A stretch of DNA of 64,000 nucleotides, from NCBI GenBank assembly GCA_947455145.1, contig CANGME010000003.1:124001-188000 (forward strand), given 5' to 3'. The position numbers were made by a program, and so were the translations under genes. Origin of the DNA: Comamonadaceae bacterium (GTDB taxonomy: Bacteria; Pseudomonadota; Gammaproteobacteria; Burkholderiales; Burkholderiaceae_C). Below are positions 61,492-64,000 of the stretch, piece by piece. Each line of letters opens with the position of its first letter. Within the stretch, counting starts at the first letter, position 1. Under the pieces are notes generated by a model. The model worked only from the letters and a program-made list of their open reading frames with translations. It searched no databases and had not been told where the DNA came from.

Positions 61492-62468
61492 GCTGCACCC
61501 TTCTGCCGACGCTGCCAGCGCTCAATCTGGTGAAGAATCGTGCCCCAAATACCCTTGGGAAAGAACAACACAAACACCATGAAGATGATGCCCACCACGC
61601 CCATCCAATAGCGCGTGAGGTTGGTCACCACATCTTCCAGATACAAGAACACAGCCGCTCCCACAAAGGGCCCAAAGAAAGTACCCATGCCGCCCAGCAG
61701 GGCCATCATGACCGCATGACCCGACAGCAAATAGTGCAGCGAATCAATCGGCACGATGGACAAGTGCAAGGCCCGCAACGCACCCGCCAAACCGCAGATG
61801 CCCGCTGACAGCACAAACACCAGCAGCTTGGTGCGCGCCACGTCATAGCCGCAGGCCACGGTGCGCTTCTCGTTCTCACGAATCGCCTCCATCACCGCGC
61901 CCAAAGGCGAGTTGAGAATGCGCGAGACAAACCACAGGGCCAGCGCAACGAATATCAAAATCACGTAGTACTTACTCAAAGGGTTGAGAAAATCAATGTG
62001 CAAACCCATCACATCAAAGGCCTCGACCTTGACGCCGCGCAAGCCGTTTTCACCACCCGTCCAGTACTCGGCCTTGTAGAAGGCGTAGTACACAATTTGC
62101 GCCAGGGCCAGCGTAACCATGGAGAAATAAATGCCGCGTGTGCGAATCGCCAAATAGCCAATAACCGCACCCGCAAGGCAAGACGACACCACCCCCACCC
62201 CAATGGCCAGCCACCAGGGCCAGCCAAAGTGCACCATCACGATACCCGCCAGATACGAGCCCACGCCCAAGAAGGCCGCATGGCCAAACGACAAGATGCC
62301 GGTGTAGCCAAATAGCAAGTTAAAACCCACCGCGTACAAGCCAAACAACAAAATGTTGACCGACAGCGCGTCATACGGCATGAGGAAGGGGAACACCAGC
62401 AAAAAAAGCAGCGTGGTGGCCACGCGATGGGCGCGCGCCAAGTTCAGCGCATTCGTTAGGAAGTTCAT
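61488..62468 (-). CDS. livM: Branched-chain amino-acid ABC transporter permease LivM
   Basis: A 326-residue permease with about ten membrane segments. Typical stretches are GLYAVGFNLLFGYTGILSFGHAAFLGVGSY and LGAVMEAIRENEKRTVACGYDV, and it ends with a basic tail. Overlaps livH by one base (TGATG) and livG by four, so the operon is tightly coupled. Confidence 0.95.
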   Translation of the reverse strand: MNFLTNALNLARAHRVATTLLFLLVFPFLMPYDALSVNILLFGLYAVGFNLLFGYTGILSFGHAAFLGVGSYLAGIVMVHFGWPWWLAIGVGVVSSCLAGAVIGYLAIRTRGIYFSMVTLALAQIVYYAFYKAEYWTGGENGLRGVKVEAFDVMGLHIDFLNPLSKYYVILIFVALALWFVSRILNSPLGAVMEAIRENEKRTVACGYDVARTKLLVFVLSAGICGLAGALRALHLSIVPIDSLHYLLSGHAVMMALLGGMGTFFGPFVGAAVFLYLEDVVTNLTRYWMGVVGIIFMVFVLFFPKGIWGTILHQIERWQRRQKGAA

Positions 62469-63352
62469 CAGCTCATCAACCCCGCTTTACCAAAAAACCC
62501 TTGAGGGCGAATGAGCAGCACCACCGCCATCAGGACAAAAATCGACAGTTCGGCATACTCTGGGGCGACCAATGAAGTCATAGCAAACACAATGCCAACC
62601 AGCAAGCCCGCCACCACCGCACCGGGCAGTGAACCCATGCCGCCCACCACTGTGACCACGAAAGACTCGGCCAGGATGGGGATGCCCATCTCCGGGTTCA
62701 CCGCCCGCGTCGGCGCGGCCAGCAGGCCAGAGAGGCCCGCGATGGCCGTACCGATGCCAAACACCAGCAGCCAGACCTTGGCAATGTCAATGCCCAACAC
62801 CTTGACGATCTCGGCGTCGCGCGAGCCGGCGCGGATGATGAGGCCGTAGCGCGTCTTCTCAATAAACAGCCACAGGCCCAGCACGATCACGGCCGTGGCC
62901 GCAATCAGGAACAAACGGTATAGAGGGAAGTGACCAAAACCCAGGTCGACTGCCCCCCTCAAATCAGCCGGGGTGGACGACGGCATGCCCTCGATGCCGA
63001 AGACCGCGCGCATCACATCCACCATCACGTAAGACAGGCCGAAGGTCAGCAGCAGCGGGTAGTCAATGCCACGCCCGTAGAGCGGGCGCACCAGAAAACG
63101 CTCGCACACCAAGCCAATAGCGCCTGTGGCCAGCGGTACGAGCAACAGGCTGAACCAGAAGCTGCCCGTTAAGGCCATGCTGTACACACCCAGAAATGCG
63201 CCCACCATGAAGAAAGCCCCGTGGGCAAAGTTCACCACGGTGAGCATGCCAAAGATCAAAGACAGGCCAATGGCCAGGAGCGCGTAAACGGCCCCCAGCG
63301 CAATGCCGGTCATCAACTGCAAGGCAAACAGTTGCGGGGAAATATCAAACAT
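62468..63352 (-). CDS. livH: Branched-chain amino-acid ABC transporter permease LivH
   Basis: A 294-residue permease with about eight segments. Typical stretches are GIALGAVYALLAIGLSLIFGMLTVVNFAHGAFFMVGAF, GLIIRAGSRDAEIVKVLGID and VTVVGGMGSLPGAVVAGLLVG. It follows the binding-protein gene after a 65-base space containing a strong hairpin. Confidence 0.95.
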   Translation of the reverse strand: MFDISPQLFALQLMTGIALGAVYALLAIGLSLIFGMLTVVNFAHGAFFMVGAFLGVYSMALTGSFWFSLLLVPLATGAIGLVCERFLVRPLYGRGIDYPLLLTFGLSYVMVDVMRAVFGIEGMPSSTPADLRGAVDLGFGHFPLYRLFLIAATAVIVLGLWLFIEKTRYGLIIRAGSRDAEIVKVLGIDIAKVWLLVFGIGTAIAGLSGLLAAPTRAVNPEMGIPILAESFVVTVVGGMGSLPGAVVAGLLVGIVFAMTSLVAPEYAELSIFVLMAVVLLIRPQGFFGKAGLMS

Positions 63353-63381
63353 GGTGTAGGTGCGTTAGTTTTCGTGGATTG

Positions 63382-63408
63382 GCTCCCTCCCCCAGCGGGG
63401 GAGGGAGC
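63382..63408 (-). terminator. Intercistronic hairpin between the liv binding protein and livH
   Basis: A perfect 12-bp GC-rich inverted repeat (63382-63393 and 63397-63408, 3-base loop) 10 bases after the binding-protein stop. There is no T run, so it is more likely an mRNA stabiliser or partial stop that keeps the receptor message more abundant than the permease message. Confidence 0.6.
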
Positions 63409-63417
63409 AAGAGCAGG

Positions 63418-64000
63418 TCAAGTGGAGACTTTGTGACCGAGTTCGTCGCAGGTGCGCAGATTTTTCTCATCTGCCGCTTCGACACCAATCACATTGAACA
63501 CGTCAAACTTGTCTTTCATGTTCTTGGATTTGGACTCGATCAGCACCACCGATTGCACCGACTGGTGATCGCACTTGCGGTAGAAGGAGTCGCCCTTGTA
63601 CCAGTTGTAGCGCAACTGGCGCAGCGCAATGCCGACCTTGAGTGAGTCGGTGGATTTGGCCTCGCGCACGGCCTGCAAGACGCTGCGCACACCGGCGTAG
63701 CCCAGCGCGCCGTAGTCTGACGGCACGCCGCCGTTGTGCGCCTTGCGGAACTTGTCGTTAAAGGCTTTGGCAGCGGGGATTTTGTCCTCCATGCCCCAGT
63801 AGTAAGAGGTGCCGCCCATCACGCCGTCAAAGGCCTCGGCACCACCAGCCATGCGCGCGGTGAACAGCAGCACGGGCGAGATGATTTTCATCTGCGACTT
63901 CAGGCCGAAATCGGTGGCTTGCTTGATGGCGTTGAGCTGGTCGCGGCCAAAATTATTCATCACCAAAATATCAGGCTTGAGCGACTGAATGCGTGGCAAG
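63418..64000 (-). CDS. ABC transporter substrate-binding protein, Leu/Ile/Val family, C-terminal part
   Basis: The visible 193 residues are the C-terminal half of a periplasmic type I receptor (PDILVMNNFGRDQLNAIKQATDFGLKSQM, GGTSYYWGMEDKIPAAKAFNDKFRKA, PSDYGALGYAGVRSVLQAVREA). The gene continues past the right edge. It precedes livHMGF and is the likely receptor of that importer. The YYW and DHQSVQSV stretches resemble receptors for aromatic or amide compounds as well as amino acids, so the ligand is open. Confidence 0.88.
   Translation of the reverse strand, partial: LPRIQSLKPDILVMNNFGRDQLNAIKQATDFGLKSQMKIISPVLLFTARMAGGAEAFDGVMGGTSYYWGMEDKIPAAKAFNDKFRKAHNGGVPSDYGALGYAGVRSVLQAVREAKSTDSLKVGIALRQLRYNWYKGDSFYRKCDHQSVQSVVLIESKSKNMKDKFDVFNVIGVEAADEKNLRTCDELGHKVST

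Overview
The window reads as a chromosomal segment of a betaproteobacterium, most likely family Comamonadaceae (Rhodoferax/Polaromonas-like). This rests on gene content and style: five orphan Bug/TctC-type binding proteins, protein sequences typical of Burkholderiales, and scattered palindromic repeats that read as RPE(L/P)VEG when they fall in frame. It is gene-dense (about 58 genes). I saw no rRNA, tRNA, CRISPR array, insertion sequence or prophage block.

Layout. 1-4100: RNA and translation housekeeping on the minus strand (a quinone oxidoreductase running off the edge, pnp, rpsO, tsaD). 4149-10691: a nitrate uptake locus on the plus strand (nasT, an attenuated leader, nrtABC, a thioredoxin/CcdA pair, a NarK-type transporter). 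10695-16834: a GGDEF/EAL protein, a ProQ-family RNA chaperone, dusC, a methyltransferase and an eIF1/YciH protein. 16881-27789: an accessory catabolic region with four Bug proteins, an ADP-forming acyl-CoA synthetase, an MmgE/PrpD protein, an acyl-CoA dehydrogenase, an enol-lactonase-like hydrolase and a TAXI binding protein. 27825-35287: YihY, DUF2069, a glycolate-oxidase-like flavoprotein, a CcdAB toxin-antitoxin pair, thyA/DMT transporter/folA, a DUF4337 protein and xth. 35274-43601: an MHYT-GGDEF-EAL protein, then ntrC, ntrB, a DUF4124 protein and glnA. 43820-53316: mixed envelope and housekeeping genes plus uvrD. 53448-59251: a lipoprotein, a Bug protein, a phage-like P-loop ATPase, queG/tsaE/amiC. 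59316-64000: a DedA protein and a liv branched-chain amino-acid ABC operon cut by the window end.

The most coherent story is nitrogen control. Four sigma-54 -24/-12 promoters with exact GG-N10-GC spacing lie before nasT, nrtA, the NarK-type gene and glnA. NtrC-like enhancer palindromes lie upstream of nrtA and glnA, and ntrBC itself is in the window. The predicted nrtA transcript starts three bases before the first of three hexaloop hairpins of the ANTAR-target type (A at loop position 1, G at position 4). The third shares its loop and 3' arm with the 5' arm of a strong terminator. This predicts NtrC control of initiation plus NasT antitermination, with an unusual third hexaloop. Neither the NasS partner nor an assimilatory nitrate reductase is in the window.
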